This document shows, in pieces, positions 25,743-34,878 of a DNA stretch of 64,000 nucleotides; position 1 is the stretch's first letter, and the number at the start of each line of letters is the position of its first letter. The notes under the pieces are model-generated. The model made no database searches. It was not told where the DNA came from and was given only the letters and a program-made list of their open reading frames with translations. Source of the DNA: G963665925 sp963676345 (lineage in GTDB: Bacteria > Bacillota > Clostridia > Peptostreptococcales > Acidaminobacteraceae); the NCBI GenBank assembly GCA_963676345.2, contig CAXXTS010000006.1:62001-126000 (forward strand), written 5' to 3'. The position numbers and the translations under genes are program-made.

Positions 25743-27359
25743 TTATATTTGCTCAAGCACCATAAAGGCTTCGTAAGGGCGGAGTGTCAGTGTAGCATCA
25801 GCTGATTCAAACGACGGGTAATTGTGAATAAGCACATCTTTTCCAGTCAAATCAAGCGATAGCACCACTGGCTTTTCAGAATAGTTGCAGATACAGCTGA
25901 GTTTTTCACTGTCTGTATGACGGGCATAGGCAAAAATCTGTGGGTGGTCTTCATAGCAGAGTTTAAAGCTGCCTTCTACAAAAATCGAGTATTTTTTTCT
26001 GAGTGCTATAAGCGCTTTATAGTAGTTATAAATAGATGACGGATCATCAATTTGTGAAGCCGCATTGATGTCTGTATAGTTTGGGTTGATGCTCAGCCAA
26101 GGTTGGCCTGTCGTAAATCCTGCATTTGCCTCACCAGACCACTGCATAGGGGTGCGGGCATTATCGCGCCCAATGGTATAGATACGCTGCATAATTGCAG
26201 AATCAGGTGTGCCTTGTGCACGCTGAATAGCATAGTAATTCAGGGTTTCAACGTCCTTATAATCATGGATGCTTTCCAGCTTGATATTGGTCATACCCAG
26301 TTCTTCACCTTGGTAAATATACGGTGTCCCCTGCATGCCGTGCATAAGGGTAGCCAGCATCTTTGCAGATGCTTCCCGATAAGTCGTGTCATTGCCCCAG
26401 AAGGAAACGCTTCGAGGCAAGTCGTGATTGCCAAGAAAAAGAGAATTCCACCCTTGATTGAAAAGAGCCTGCTGCCATGTGTTCATTATGGACTTAAACT
26501 TGGCAAGGTCAACGGGGCCCGCAGCCCATTTTTCTTTATCGCCCCAGCGCGCTTTAACGTGGTCAAATTGAAAAACCATGGAAAGCTCTGATCCATCTGG
26601 GTTAGAGTAGCGCTTAGCGTCTTCTGTTGTGACCTCCCAGCATTCGCCGACAGTGAGCACATCCTTGTCTTTATAGGTTGCCGCATTCATTTCTTGAATA
26701 TAGGGGTGGAGCATGGGACCATTGACGGTTACCTTTTCATCAGGAATTTTCCCAATCATTTCAATGACATCCATCCTGAATCCTGCGATGCCCTTGTCCA
26801 GCCACCAATTCATCATTTTATAGACAGCACTGCGCATGTCTGGGTTGTCCCAGTTCAAATCAGGCTGTTCCTTTGTGAAAAGGTGAAAATAGTAGGCCCC
26901 TGATGCCTCGTCCAGCGTCCATGCAGGGCCGCCGAAAATGGAATCGATGTCATTTGGCAGGCCGCCTTTATCTTCTCTGAAAATGTAGTAGTCACGGTAA
27001 GGACTCTCGGGATCTTCTAAAGCGCTTTTGAACCATGCGTGCTGGTCTGAGGAGTGATTGACCACCAAATCCATAATGATTTTTATACCACGCGCTTTGG
27101 CTTCTTCAATGAGTTTATCCATGTCCGCCATTGTGCCAAATTGTGGGTTTATCGCGTAATAGTCAGAGATATCATAGCCGTTATCTGCCATTGGAGATGC
27201 ATAGACAGGACTCAGCCAGATCACATCAATCCCCAGGTTCTTTAAGTAGTCCAGCTTTTGCGTCACACCGTTTAGGTCCCCTGTACCCGTTCCACTTGTG
27301 TCATTGAAGCTTGCTGGGTAAACTTGATAGACGCATGCATTTTTCCACCAGTGTTTCAT
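25743..27359 (-). CDS. GH13 alpha-glucosidase (oligo-1,6-glucosidase type)
   Basis: A 538-residue cytoplasmic glycoside hydrolase. Conserved regions: DLVVNHSSDQHAWF (region I), GFRMDVIEMI with nucleophile Asp (II), TVGECWEV with acid/base Glu (III) and LGNHDLPRSVSF (IV). The start reads WWKNACVYQVYPASFND, as in oligo-1,6-glucosidases, trehalose-6-phosphate hydrolases and sucrose isomerases. No signal peptide, so it acts on imported isomalto- or malto-oligosaccharides. RBS GAGGAGA. It is divergent from a MarR-type regulator; no sugar transporter is adjacent. Fine specificity is uncertain. Confidence 0.9.
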   Translation of the reverse strand: MKHWWKNACVYQVYPASFNDTSGTGTGDLNGVTQKLDYLKNLGIDVIWLSPVYASPMADNGYDISDYYAINPQFGTMADMDKLIEEAKARGIKIIMDLVVNHSSDQHAWFKSALEDPESPYRDYYIFREDKGGLPNDIDSIFGGPAWTLDEASGAYYFHLFTKEQPDLNWDNPDMRSAVYKMMNWWLDKGIAGFRMDVIEMIGKIPDEKVTVNGPMLHPYIQEMNAATYKDKDVLTVGECWEVTTEDAKRYSNPDGSELSMVFQFDHVKARWGDKEKWAAGPVDLAKFKSIMNTWQQALFNQGWNSLFLGNHDLPRSVSFWGNDTTYREASAKMLATLMHGMQGTPYIYQGEELGMTNIKLESIHDYKDVETLNYYAIQRAQGTPDSAIMQRIYTIGRDNARTPMQWSGEANAGFTTGQPWLSINPNYTDINAASQIDDPSSIYNYYKALIALRKKYSIFVEGSFKLCYEDHPQIFAYARHTDSEKLSCICNYSEKPVVLSLDLTGKDVLIHNYPSFESADATLTLRPYEAFMVLEQI

Positions 27360-27506
27360 AGAAATCTCCTCTCTTGTCCTGATTGATTAAAAGGCTCTAC
27401 CGTGTACTGCAATTTTTAAAACGGCTTTGGCTGATAAAACAGCATCAGTTAAGCGCTGAAGAAAGTGCAGTTACATGTATACTTACTGTGAATAATTTGT
27501 GCTAGG

Positions 27507-27536
27507 TTGAATAAGTCTTTATAAAAAGTGTAAAAT
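27507..27536 (+). promoter_or_regulatory. Candidate promoter of the MarR-type gene
   Basis: TTGAAT (27507-27512), 18-base spacer and TAAAAT (27531-27536), about 50 bases before the start codon. Confidence 0.4.
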
Positions 27537-27585
27537 TTATTATAGGGATTTTCAAAGGTGTCGATTACACATATTGGAGGAGACC

Positions 27586-28038
27586 ATGACCGTTAAAGAT
27601 GAACATGTGATTGTGTATGATCTTTTTGATCGAATGGCACATATTATTCAAGATCTCAATAAAATATCCGGATACGTAGAAGGGGGCTGGCGTCTAGCCA
27701 ATTCTCTTCAAAGTATGCTTGGAAAGGTCTACCGATATGAGGGGCATACGGTTTCTGAGCTTTCAAAAATCTATGATATTGATTTGAAAAACACAACCCG
27801 TTATGTGAATGATCTTGAAAGGCGGGGGCTGCTCTATAAAGAAAAGGCAGGCAGACAGAAAATATTAAAATTGACTGAAGAGGGGCATGCTCTGCATAAG
27901 CTCTTGTCAGATGACAAGGCAGTGCTTTTAGATAAAATCATTGATCAGGTGGGCAGACAGGAGCTGGAATCAGCGGTAGAAACCCTGGATACCATTGCAA
28001 GACAAACCCATGCCTTTTATGAAGACATCAAGGTGTAG
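27586..28038 (+). CDS. MarR-like winged-helix regulator
   Basis: A 150-residue protein with the MarR layout: an N-terminal helix (IVYDLFDRMAHIIQDLNKI), winged helix VSELSKIYDIDLKNTTRYVN, wing GLLYKEKAGRQKILKLTEEG, and a C-terminal dimer helix. TTGGAGGAG precedes the ATG. It is divergent from the glucosidase and 52 bases upstream of a methyltransferase gene, so it may govern either. Ligand unknown. Confidence 0.75.
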   Translation: MTVKDEHVIVYDLFDRMAHIIQDLNKISGYVEGGWRLANSLQSMLGKVYRYEGHTVSELSKIYDIDLKNTTRYVNDLERRGLLYKEKAGRQKILKLTEEGHALHKLLSDDKAVLLDKIIDQVGRQELESAVETLDTIARQTHAFYEDIKV

Positions 28039-28090
28039 ACTGGCACAGGGGAACCGCTAAAGGGTGTTATGGGCATTAAGGGAGGCAAAG

Positions 28091-28663
28091 ATGAGAAAGT
28101 CAAAAGCTGAAATGTTTAACCGAAAGGCAGCAGGTATTCATAGTCAGCCCGATAGAGTGATTGAGAGTGTAGATGCAAAACCGGGAGAAACCGTTCTTGA
28201 TCTTGGTGCGGGCGGCGGCTATTATGCGATTCGCCTAGGGGCTTGTGTCACAGGGAGTGGTCAGGTTTATGCGGCCGATGTGAATGAAAGCATGCTTGAG
28301 TACATTGACCAGTACGCTCAGACCCTAGGTATGCATCATATAGAGCCTATTAAAACAAATGGCGGGGTGCCAGATGTTCCAAAAAAAAGCCTCGATTTGG
28401 TATTTGTGCGCAACGTATACCATCATATTGAAAATCCAGCTCTGTTTTTTATGGCACTTTCCGACAAGTTAAGACGTAATGGCCGCATTGCAATTATTGA
28501 GTACAAAAAAGACAAACGATTTTCACTGAGTGCGGTATGGGGCCATGCCACTGAAGAGGATGCGATTCAAAGCGCAATGGAAAATGCAGGATACAGATTG
28601 GAAACACGCTATGATTTTCTAAAAAAGCAGTCCTTTGGCATATATGTGCATAAGGAAGAATAG
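28091..28663 (+). CDS. SAM-dependent methyltransferase
   Basis: A 190-residue class I methyltransferase. Motif I is VLDLGAGGGYYAIRLG (about residues 35-50), followed by the acidic loop VYAADVNESML and motif IV DLVFVRNVYHHIENP. No substrate domain is visible; this UbiE/COQ5-like size class acts on small molecules or metalloids. GGGAGGCAAAG supports the ATG at 28091. It is followed eight bases later by the epimerase-like gene. Confidence 0.8.
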   Translation: MRKSKAEMFNRKAAGIHSQPDRVIESVDAKPGETVLDLGAGGGYYAIRLGACVTGSGQVYAADVNESMLEYIDQYAQTLGMHHIEPIKTNGGVPDVPKKSLDLVFVRNVYHHIENPALFFMALSDKLRRNGRIAIIEYKKDKRFSLSAVWGHATEEDAIQSAMENAGYRLETRYDFLKKQSFGIYVHKEE

Positions 28664-28671
28664 GAGTCCAA

Positions 28672-29511
28672 ATGGTCACACTAAAAAATGATTGGATATC
28701 AGCTGTAATTAAAACGCAAGGGGCTGAGCTCTGTTCGCTTAAGCGAATGAGCGACGGCAAGGAATATATTTGGCAAGGTGATCCAGCCTTTTGGAAGCGC
28801 CATGCCCCTGTTCTGTTTCCTGTGATTGGGGCCCTTTCACAGGCACGCGCTACAAAGCTTATGAAACATGGATTTGCCAGAGACATGACTTTTGAGTGCA
28901 CAATACAAAGCGATACAGAAGTGGTCATGGAGCTTCGTGCCGACGCATACACGCGTTCTGTATATCCTTATGACTTTGTTCTACGCATTTGTTATACCCT
29001 GACGGAAAGCGCTCTAAAAGTAACCTATGAAGTCGAGAACAGAGGGGAAAAAGACATGCCGTTTTCTATAGGTGGGCATCCTGCACTGAACTGTGCGCTC
29101 GACGCAGGACAGGTCAGACTGATATTTGAGAAAGAGGAAAAACTCAGGACGCTGGAGCTGAACTTGGAAAAGGGTCTCTTAAGTGGGCATGACCACCCGG
29201 TAGAAATGGAAGGACAAACACTTAAGCTGTACCCCAAAACATTTGACATAGATACGCTCATATTCGAGGGCCTGAACTCTCGCACCATTAGGCTGGAAGA
29301 CCCCGTGACGCAAACTTTCCTTGAGGTAGATTTTGAGGGATTCCCCTATTTAGGAATATGGTCTCCAAAAGCGCCATTTGTGTGTATTGAACCTTGGTTT
29401 GGCCTTGCCGATACCGTGGGAGATGCGGGGAAATTGGAAGAAAAAAGGGGTATTGAAATTTTGCCGGGCGGCGGCGCCTTTACATGTACATATACACTGC
29501 GCACGCTCTAG
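28672..29511 (+). CDS. Aldose 1-epimerase-family protein (LacX-like)
   Basis: A 279-residue beta-sandwich protein of the galactose mutarotase-like superfamily. Family features: GAELCSLKRMSDGKEYIWQG near the start, HAPVLFPVIGAL, the His in FSIGGHPALNC, and FEGFPYLGIWSPKAPFVCIE with the late Glu. It probably interconverts sugar anomers or binds a hexose-6-phosphate. The short gap to the methyltransferase gene suggests a joint transcript, though no functional link is evident. Confidence 0.85.
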   Translation: MVTLKNDWISAVIKTQGAELCSLKRMSDGKEYIWQGDPAFWKRHAPVLFPVIGALSQARATKLMKHGFARDMTFECTIQSDTEVVMELRADAYTRSVYPYDFVLRICYTLTESALKVTYEVENRGEKDMPFSIGGHPALNCALDAGQVRLIFEKEEKLRTLELNLEKGLLSGHDHPVEMEGQTLKLYPKTFDIDTLIFEGLNSRTIRLEDPVTQTFLEVDFEGFPYLGIWSPKAPFVCIEPWFGLADTVGDAGKLEEKRGIEILPGGGAFTCTYTLRTL

Positions 29512-29640
29512 CGGGAGAATTTTATCCCGCATAAGTGAAAGGCTTGTTAATTAGAAATGCGGTTTTGGGGGTATAAAGAATATGTAAGACTATGAGTATA
29601 TTAAAAGGAACTATAGGCTTATTGGAAAGGAGGACTCTTG

Positions 29641-30513
29641 ATGAAAAAACATTATGAAATTCAGAGTCAGAACACCATGAGTCAATGGCCTATCAAGGTG
29701 AAACGTCCGGAGCAAATTCCAGAGAGCTTTGTTGAAGAACTCGACAGGGCATTTGGAGCAGCATGGCCATACACCGTGTTCATTCCGCCGAGCAAGTGGG
29801 ATGTTGATGGAAAGCGCTCAAAGGTATTTTCCATGCTGGATGATGGTGTCATGTATTTTGAAGATATGAAAACGGAGGTGAAACAGCTCTTTTATCCGTT
29901 TGAAAATATCCTTTATGTAGAAATGGGAAGAATGCTTCTCAGCTCATGGATGACCATTCATGGTATTGTCGGTGGACAGTACAGACAATCTACTGTGAGC
30001 TACAACACAGTACGTGACGATTTGTTCGATCCAATAATCAAGCGGATTAGAACACAGATTTCTCCAGAAAAATCACTTTTGGAAGGCAAAAATGGAGAAA
30101 GACTGTCAGACTTGAAACAGCTGGATATGGAATTCCTTAACTATACCAAACAGTCCCTACTTCCAGGCGAAAAAATTATCAATATCATTTATCAACCCAA
30201 GGTGCTTGATGAGAGCGGCATGTCCATTGAGATGCTGCCAGAGCATACCCATGCAGTGGTACTTACAGACAATGAGCTTATATTGATTAAGGAAGACAAC
30301 CATAAGTATAAAAACGTCCATAGCAACTATGGGGTTGTCAGAGATTTTATTCCACTGGCCCATATTCGAGACCTCATGACCGAATCACAGCAAACTGGAC
30401 TGAGAATGCATGTGAATATTGAAGACCGGGATGAAGTGGATCGTGTTTTTGAGCAGACCCAGTCAGAGCGTCTCGCTAACCTGATTCAAAAATTCAAGTC
30501 CCTTATGCATTAA
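29641..30513 (+). CDS. Conserved protein of unknown function
   Basis: A 290-residue soluble protein, no signal peptide or membrane segment. It contains two segments that look like bacterial PH/YokE-like sheets: KQLFYPFENILYVEMGRMLLSS (near 80-100) and HTHAVVLTDNELILIKEDN (near 205), both with the pattern of a protein that monitors or binds membranes, but I cannot assign a family. AAAGGAGG supports the ATG at 29641 over a TTG one codon earlier. It is a single gene with its own bidirectional terminator. Confidence 0.65.
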   Translation: MKKHYEIQSQNTMSQWPIKVKRPEQIPESFVEELDRAFGAAWPYTVFIPPSKWDVDGKRSKVFSMLDDGVMYFEDMKTEVKQLFYPFENILYVEMGRMLLSSWMTIHGIVGGQYRQSTVSYNTVRDDLFDPIIKRIRTQISPEKSLLEGKNGERLSDLKQLDMEFLNYTKQSLLPGEKIINIIYQPKVLDESGMSIEMLPEHTHAVVLTDNELILIKEDNHKYKNVHSNYGVVRDFIPLAHIRDLMTESQQTGLRMHVNIEDRDEVDRVFEQTQSERLANLIQKFKSLMH

Positions 30514-30526
30514 ATGTGCTGCAGGT

Positions 30527-30578
30527 AAAAAAATACGGTGAATGATCACTCTTTATAGAGGTTCATTCACCGTTTTCT
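30527..30578. terminator. Bidirectional terminator between convergent genes
   Basis: ACGGTGAATGA (30535-30545) pairs with TCATTCACCGT (30563-30573). TTTTCTTTT follows on the plus strand and a TATTTTTTT tract follows on the minus strand, so both converging genes are served. Confidence 0.85.
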
Positions 30579-30583
30579 TTTGT

Positions 30584-30823
30584 CTATTTGTCTTTTAAGA
30601 AAGAGCCGCGCATCAGAAATTCCAGAACCTTTTCGCCTTCTTCTGGATTTTCAACCTCGACAATAATGTTGTTTGGGTGCTCTTTTACAATATACATAGA
30701 TCCGATGATGGATTTAGCGTTCACTTTAATTTCGCCGGATTTAAGATAAACCTTTCCAGTCAGTGTTGTAACAAAGTTTACAAATTTCTCGATGTCTTCA
30801 ATCTTAATAAATTCAGCTTTCAT
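30584..30823 (-). CDS. HPr-like protein without the phosphorylatable histidine
   Basis: A 79-residue protein with the HPr fold pattern: an N-terminal strand, the helix IEKFVNFVTTLTGKVYLKSG, then VNAKSIIGSMYIV, which matches the conserved VNAKSIMG segment around the regulatory Ser of HPr, and IIVEVENPEEGEKVLEFL. The N-terminal active-site His-Ala-Arg-Pro motif is absent (residues there read IKIEDIEKF). It therefore cannot carry phosphate at His15. A regulatory role like Crh is conceivable. RBS AGGAGG. Confidence 0.75.
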   Translation of the reverse strand: MKAEFIKIEDIEKFVNFVTTLTGKVYLKSGEIKVNAKSIIGSMYIVKEHPNNIIVEVENPEEGEKVLEFLMRGSFLKDK

Positions 30824-30993
30824 AAGTTGTCCTCCTAGGGCTTATTAGAATTTCCTATTGTTAATATATCACTGTTTAAGTGAAATAAACAGCAAACTGG
30901 GAAAAAGGATAACGTTTTGCTTTAATTTTTCCGTAAATTTGGTAAAATGAGGTATGCGTTAAAATAATTTTAATGAAATTGGAGGCTCGTCAT

Positions 30994-32223
30994 ATGAAAC
31001 TGGTAAAAACACAGATGTGCCCTGAAATTCGGGACTACTTATCAAAAAGACCCTATATCAATTTGAATATTCTAGGTAAATTAGACAACAATAAAGACCT
31101 GCCGATTTTTGTGGACACACCGTCAAACCCATCTGGTGTACTTGTTAAAAGCGGTTACATGCATTTTCTATATACGGAGAGTGAGGCCTTTATTGACGCA
31201 GTGCTAGAATCGCATATGCAGGAAGGCTTTTATGGTTTTGCGGGTGTAGACCGTCGTATTGCTGAAAAAATTCAAAAAAGGACCCTTGTTCATTGGGAAA
31301 ATCCCTGTTCGGTGTATGTATACAGAGAAGACACGGTGCCCCAGAAGGCTTGTTCCTTTGAAGTGCGTCCACTGAGGGAGGCAGATGCAGAAACGGTTAA
31401 TGCATTTTATGAATATAAAAATGACCATTCACTTGAAGATATTTTGAGGGACATACGCCAGCGCCCTTCATCAGCGGTTTACGACAAGGGAGAGCCCGTT
31501 TGCTGGGTGCTTGTACATGAAGATGACTCTATGGGCATTATGTACACCAAGGAGGCTTACCGTAGACACGGACTTGCAGAAGTCGTGACGCGGGATTTAA
31601 CGCAGCGTATCATTGAGGTGGGGAAAACACCTTATTTGCAAATTGTTGACGGCAATGAAAAATCACATGGTCTAGCGCGAAAGAGCGGTTTTGAAAAGGT
31701 GGGAGACTGTGTTTGGTTTGGCATTATAGCGGGTCAGCCAAGTGAAATTAAAGAGATGCTTGTAAAACACCATCAAAACTGGCTGGAAAACCTTGGCGAA
31801 ATTTCAGTAGAGAAAGAAGGGCGGTATGAAAGTTTGTATTTCATTATGCGCTGGCTTGAAGGACAGTCAGCCCCCCATTTAAGTGCTGAAAAAGCAGAGT
31901 CTGACCAAGATGTTCAAGTGTGGAAGACCCTTGCGGGTGAGGGTTATGACAAGTGTCTGAATCAGGGAAATTACACGTGCTGGCTGATTAGGAAAGATGA
32001 TCGGGCCATAGCTGCTGCACTCTTTGAGTCTATTGATGAGGAGGACTGCATGCTCCACCTGCTCAAGGCGGACAAAGCCTATAAAGAAGGCGATATTTTG
32101 CCAGTGCTCATGCAGGCCATATCACAAACAGGCCATTGTTTTGCTGGTGCACTGGTTGAAAAGTCAAAGGTCGGACCATACAAAAATGCCGGTTTCAAGT
32201 CCTGTGGGGAAATAAGCTTGTAG
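30994..32223 (+). CDS. GNAT-family acetyltransferase-like protein
   Basis: A 409-residue protein with a central GNAT domain (about residues 115-260). Motif A is MGIMYTKEAYRRHGLAEVV, followed by the C-terminal part LARKSGFEKVGDCVWFG. The N-terminal 110 residues look like a degenerate GNAT half (FYGFAGVDRRIAEKIQKRT), and the last 140 residues may contain a third. Double or multiple GNAT proteins exist. Substrate unknown. I chose the ATG after GGAGG at 30994 rather than one seven codons earlier. Confidence 0.7.
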   Translation: MKLVKTQMCPEIRDYLSKRPYINLNILGKLDNNKDLPIFVDTPSNPSGVLVKSGYMHFLYTESEAFIDAVLESHMQEGFYGFAGVDRRIAEKIQKRTLVHWENPCSVYVYREDTVPQKACSFEVRPLREADAETVNAFYEYKNDHSLEDILRDIRQRPSSAVYDKGEPVCWVLVHEDDSMGIMYTKEAYRRHGLAEVVTRDLTQRIIEVGKTPYLQIVDGNEKSHGLARKSGFEKVGDCVWFGIIAGQPSEIKEMLVKHHQNWLENLGEISVEKEGRYESLYFIMRWLEGQSAPHLSAEKAESDQDVQVWKTLAGEGYDKCLNQGNYTCWLIRKDDRAIAAALFESIDEEDCMLHLLKADKAYKEGDILPVLMQAISQTGHCFAGALVEKSKVGPYKNAGFKSCGEISL

Positions 32224-32377
32224 CTAGATTTCGCTTTGAGCCAAATGGGCATTAAAAGTGAGGCCGTTTCAACCAGATGAAATGGTTATATTTTGATAGA
32301 AATTGTTATCGATTTGAAAAGATTTTTGCACCGCAGTCTGTTACGATTCATAAGGACCTAGAATTGGAGGCAAAATA

Positions 32378-33757
32378 ATGGACAAGTCGAGAAGAAAATG
32401 GATTGCAGGCCTGTGTGGACTGATCCTTTTATCCAGTGGATGTACAGCAGCATCTATAGAAGAGACAGCTATAGAAGAGGCCACTTCAGGCCAAATGCAT
32501 GCAGAGACACCTGAAGAAACGGTTGAAACAGCGTTTTGTGTTGAATCTGAGAGCATTACTTATGATAGTGCGTATTTGGAAGTTCGTATGGAAATACCGG
32601 TGGTCAAAAGAGGCGGGGAAGTAGATGTTAACGCGACACGTGTTTTGCAAAAGCCCTTTCGTGATGCGGTGAATTTTGAACTGACAAACGCAGATATGTA
32701 TGCCGTTCGTAATGAAGACTATGAAAAGCAAACATTGACCGGCGGGTTCAAAGTGGTGTATGAAGACGCATTTGTATACGTTGTAGAACCGGACCCGGAA
32801 CTGAATTATAGTACACCTATAGCTGCTGTAAATAAAGAGACAGGGGAAGCGCTTCAGTACAGCGCCCTGCCTAAAGACGAAGCTTTCTGGATGCAGGTGA
32901 ATCATTTTCTATATGAAGCGGGCATTCAGGAAGTAACCAAGCAGAGCAGACGAAATGTTTTAGGAAGTTATTATGTTGCGGGTGACCAGCTCATCTTTAG
33001 TATCCCGTCTTGGTATACAGCCGCTCGGGAGAAGACGCGTGTTGAAATACCGCTTGAGGCACTTGGCCTTAAAGCGGGCGACTTGCTTTCAGACGGGCAG
33101 CCTACATACCAAATCGGATCAAAGCAGCACAGAAAATCACAGCCTTACTATACTCTGGCTGGCCAAATCCCCGTTATAGAAAGTGAGCTTGCACCAGATA
33201 CAGCGCAGGCACTTTCGGAACACTTCACTGAACAAGTGGTTATGAGTGAGCAGCTCATGGAGGACGATGCCAAAGATATCTACGAGAGCAATAAAGCATC
33301 TGGATACATCTACCCGCCAGATATTCATAACGTACAGTTTGATGTGATGCGCAATGATGCCCAGTATTTGAGCTTTTATTTGATGTATTATACATATACA
33401 GGTGGGGCGCATGGCATGCATCAGGATTTGGCCTACACTTTCGATGCAAAGTCAGGCGCGCGCATTGAACTAAAAGATTTATTCAAGGAAGAGGTAGATT
33501 ACATTTCAGTGCTAAATGCGAAAATTTTCGAAGAAATTGAAACCATTGCTATGGACAATGAGGCTGTTCAAGGGGAATACTACAATCCATATGATGGGTT
33601 CGAAACCATCGCGCAAGATCAGCATTTTTATCTGACGGACTCTTCACTTGTAATTTTCTTTGATCTTTATGAGATTGGACCTTATGCAGCAGGTATTCCC
33701 ATGTTTGAAATTCCGCTTTCAGACCTTGAAAGCCTATTGAATCCAGCTGTTTTGTAA
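32378..33757 (+). CDS. Lipoprotein with DUF4163/DUF3298 (RsiV-like) domain
   Basis: A 459-residue exported lipoprotein (lipobox LSSGC, Cys22). The C-terminal 200 residues match the DUF4163-DUF3298 pair: MYYTYTGGAHGMHQDLAYTF, then RIELKDLFKE and late FYLTDSSLVIFFDLYEIGPY. This module occurs in peptidoglycan deacetylase PdaC and anti-sigma factor RsiV, where it binds lysozyme in the latter. The N-terminal 200 residues contain another beta-rich unit (TYDSAYLEVRMEIPVV). No sigma factor gene is adjacent. TTGGAGG precedes the ATG. Confidence 0.8.
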   Translation: MDKSRRKWIAGLCGLILLSSGCTAASIEETAIEEATSGQMHAETPEETVETAFCVESESITYDSAYLEVRMEIPVVKRGGEVDVNATRVLQKPFRDAVNFELTNADMYAVRNEDYEKQTLTGGFKVVYEDAFVYVVEPDPELNYSTPIAAVNKETGEALQYSALPKDEAFWMQVNHFLYEAGIQEVTKQSRRNVLGSYYVAGDQLIFSIPSWYTAAREKTRVEIPLEALGLKAGDLLSDGQPTYQIGSKQHRKSQPYYTLAGQIPVIESELAPDTAQALSEHFTEQVVMSEQLMEDDAKDIYESNKASGYIYPPDIHNVQFDVMRNDAQYLSFYLMYYTYTGGAHGMHQDLAYTFDAKSGARIELKDLFKEEVDYISVLNAKIFEEIETIAMDNEAVQGEYYNPYDGFETIAQDQHFYLTDSSLVIFFDLYEIGPYAAGIPMFEIPLSDLESLLNPAVL

Positions 33758-33883
33758 ATGGTATGAATGGATTATAAGTACTTTTGATTCCGTATGATTA
33801 AAAGAAGAAGCCAAGCATGCAAGAATGACTTGAACTATTTGAGCAATAAGCATATACTGTTCGTGAGTAAAATAAATACCTTT

Positions 33884-33923
33884 AAAAAATCCAGTGCCGG
33901 ATACTACCGGCACTGGATTTTTT
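33884..33923 (+). terminator. Rho-independent terminator after the DUF3298 lipoprotein gene
   Basis: Arms AAAAAATCCAGTGCCGG and CCGGCACTGGATTTTTT around ATACTA; perfect 17-base match. Confidence 0.95.
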
Positions 33924-34440
33924 GTTTACTCAAATAAAAACGTGCATAAATATGGCTTGTTTTGTTTCAACTAGGGGCACTGTAATTCTTATGGAAGAAG
34001 AGGACAAACTGTTTTTTTAAAAAAAGCAACCGGCAGTATTCAACTTGCAGTCCAGAATCTTTAATGTAAGAATTTTCGAAATATCGAGACGGGATACACG
34101 CGCCATAGCAATTGATCATTTAAAGAACGCACCAGAAGTCTCTTTGGATTAGGGGGATTTTTCTAGCGCGCTGGCCCCAATTTTCTATATGGAGAGTGAA
34201 AGTGCAAGTAATATGGAGCTCTTGGGATTTTATTCTAGGTTCAAACATGGTCCTGCTGGTTGGAATATAATCATTTTCGGTCGGTACAAAACAGCTTAAA
34301 AATGCAGTTGGGTCATCGAAATTATGCAGTTCTGTATTTATGCAAAATCACTTTATTGAACAATCCCTTATACGTCATGTTCAAATTATGACAAAGTTGC
34401 ACGCGAAGGGACATGAAACAGGACGTAAATGATCGGCTAA

Positions 34441-34458
34441 ATGTTAAAATATTAACTA
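34441..34458. promoter_or_regulatory. Rex-like operator of the hydS operon
   Basis: ATGTTAAAATATTAACTA, with palindromic core GTTAAAATATTAAC, fits the Rex consensus TTGTTAANNNNTTAACAA at most positions. The same core occurs at 46758 ahead of the other hydrogenase operon. Rex represses fermentative genes until NADH rises. Confidence 0.65.
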
Positions 34459-34635
34459 TTTAATTTCATAAATATACGCCCTTGTATACGTATGAATGCG
34501 TATTTGTTTGAGTGCACTATAAAAAATAGTGCATAAATTAAACATTTTTTCTTTCAAAAAGGGGTTACATTCCGGTGAGTATTGTGATATTTTTAACGTG
34601 ATTTAACGTGGGTCATGAGGAAAGGAAGGATTATT

Positions 34636-34875
34636 ATGGTTATTCAGGTTTGTATCGGCAGTGCCTGTCATTTGAAAGGGTCTTACGAAGTCATCAGTAC
34701 AATGAAAAAAGTCATTGATGAAAGAGCCCTTCAGGAGCGGGTAGAGCTCAAATCATCATTTTGCCTTGGAAACTGTTCAGATGCCGTTTCGGTTAAAGTA
34801 AATGATGATGAAGTAAAGTCTGTTGTACCCGAGGAGGCAGAGCGTTTCTTGCTCGAACAGTTAGGATTGGAGTAG
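34636..34875 (+). CDS. [2Fe-2S] thioredoxin-like ferredoxin (NuoE C-domain-like)
   Basis: A 79-residue stand-alone thioredoxin-like [2Fe-2S] domain. Its four Cys are in VCIGSACHLKGS (N-terminal pair) and SFCLGNCSDAV (second pair), the spacing seen in NuoE/HydC C-terminal domains. It probably hands electrons to the sensory hydrogenase encoded three bases downstream. I use the ATG at 34636 with GGAAGGA ahead; an ATG seven codons earlier is less well placed. Confidence 0.8.
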   Translation: MVIQVCIGSACHLKGSYEVISTMKKVIDERALQERVELKSSFCLGNCSDAVSVKVNDDEVKSVVPEEAERFLLEQLGLE

Positions 34876-34878
34876 CTT

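Larger units (their letters stand above)
33758..34635. other. Long leader region ahead of the hydrogen-sensing operon
   Basis: After the terminator at 33884 about 700 bases carry no convincing gene. Seen: a Rex-like box at 34441, and a perfect inverted repeat TGCACTAT/ATAGTGCA (34513-34520 and 34526-34533) about 100 bases before the first gene. I could not settle a -35/-10 pair. Stretches near 34050-34260 read open over short distances but lack ribosome sites and family resemblance. Confidence 0.5.

Noticed and set aside
26103..26591. A 162-codon plus-strand frame
   Set aside because: Antisense to the GH13 glucosidase, whose motifs are all intact; Cys/His-rich composition is typical of a shadow.
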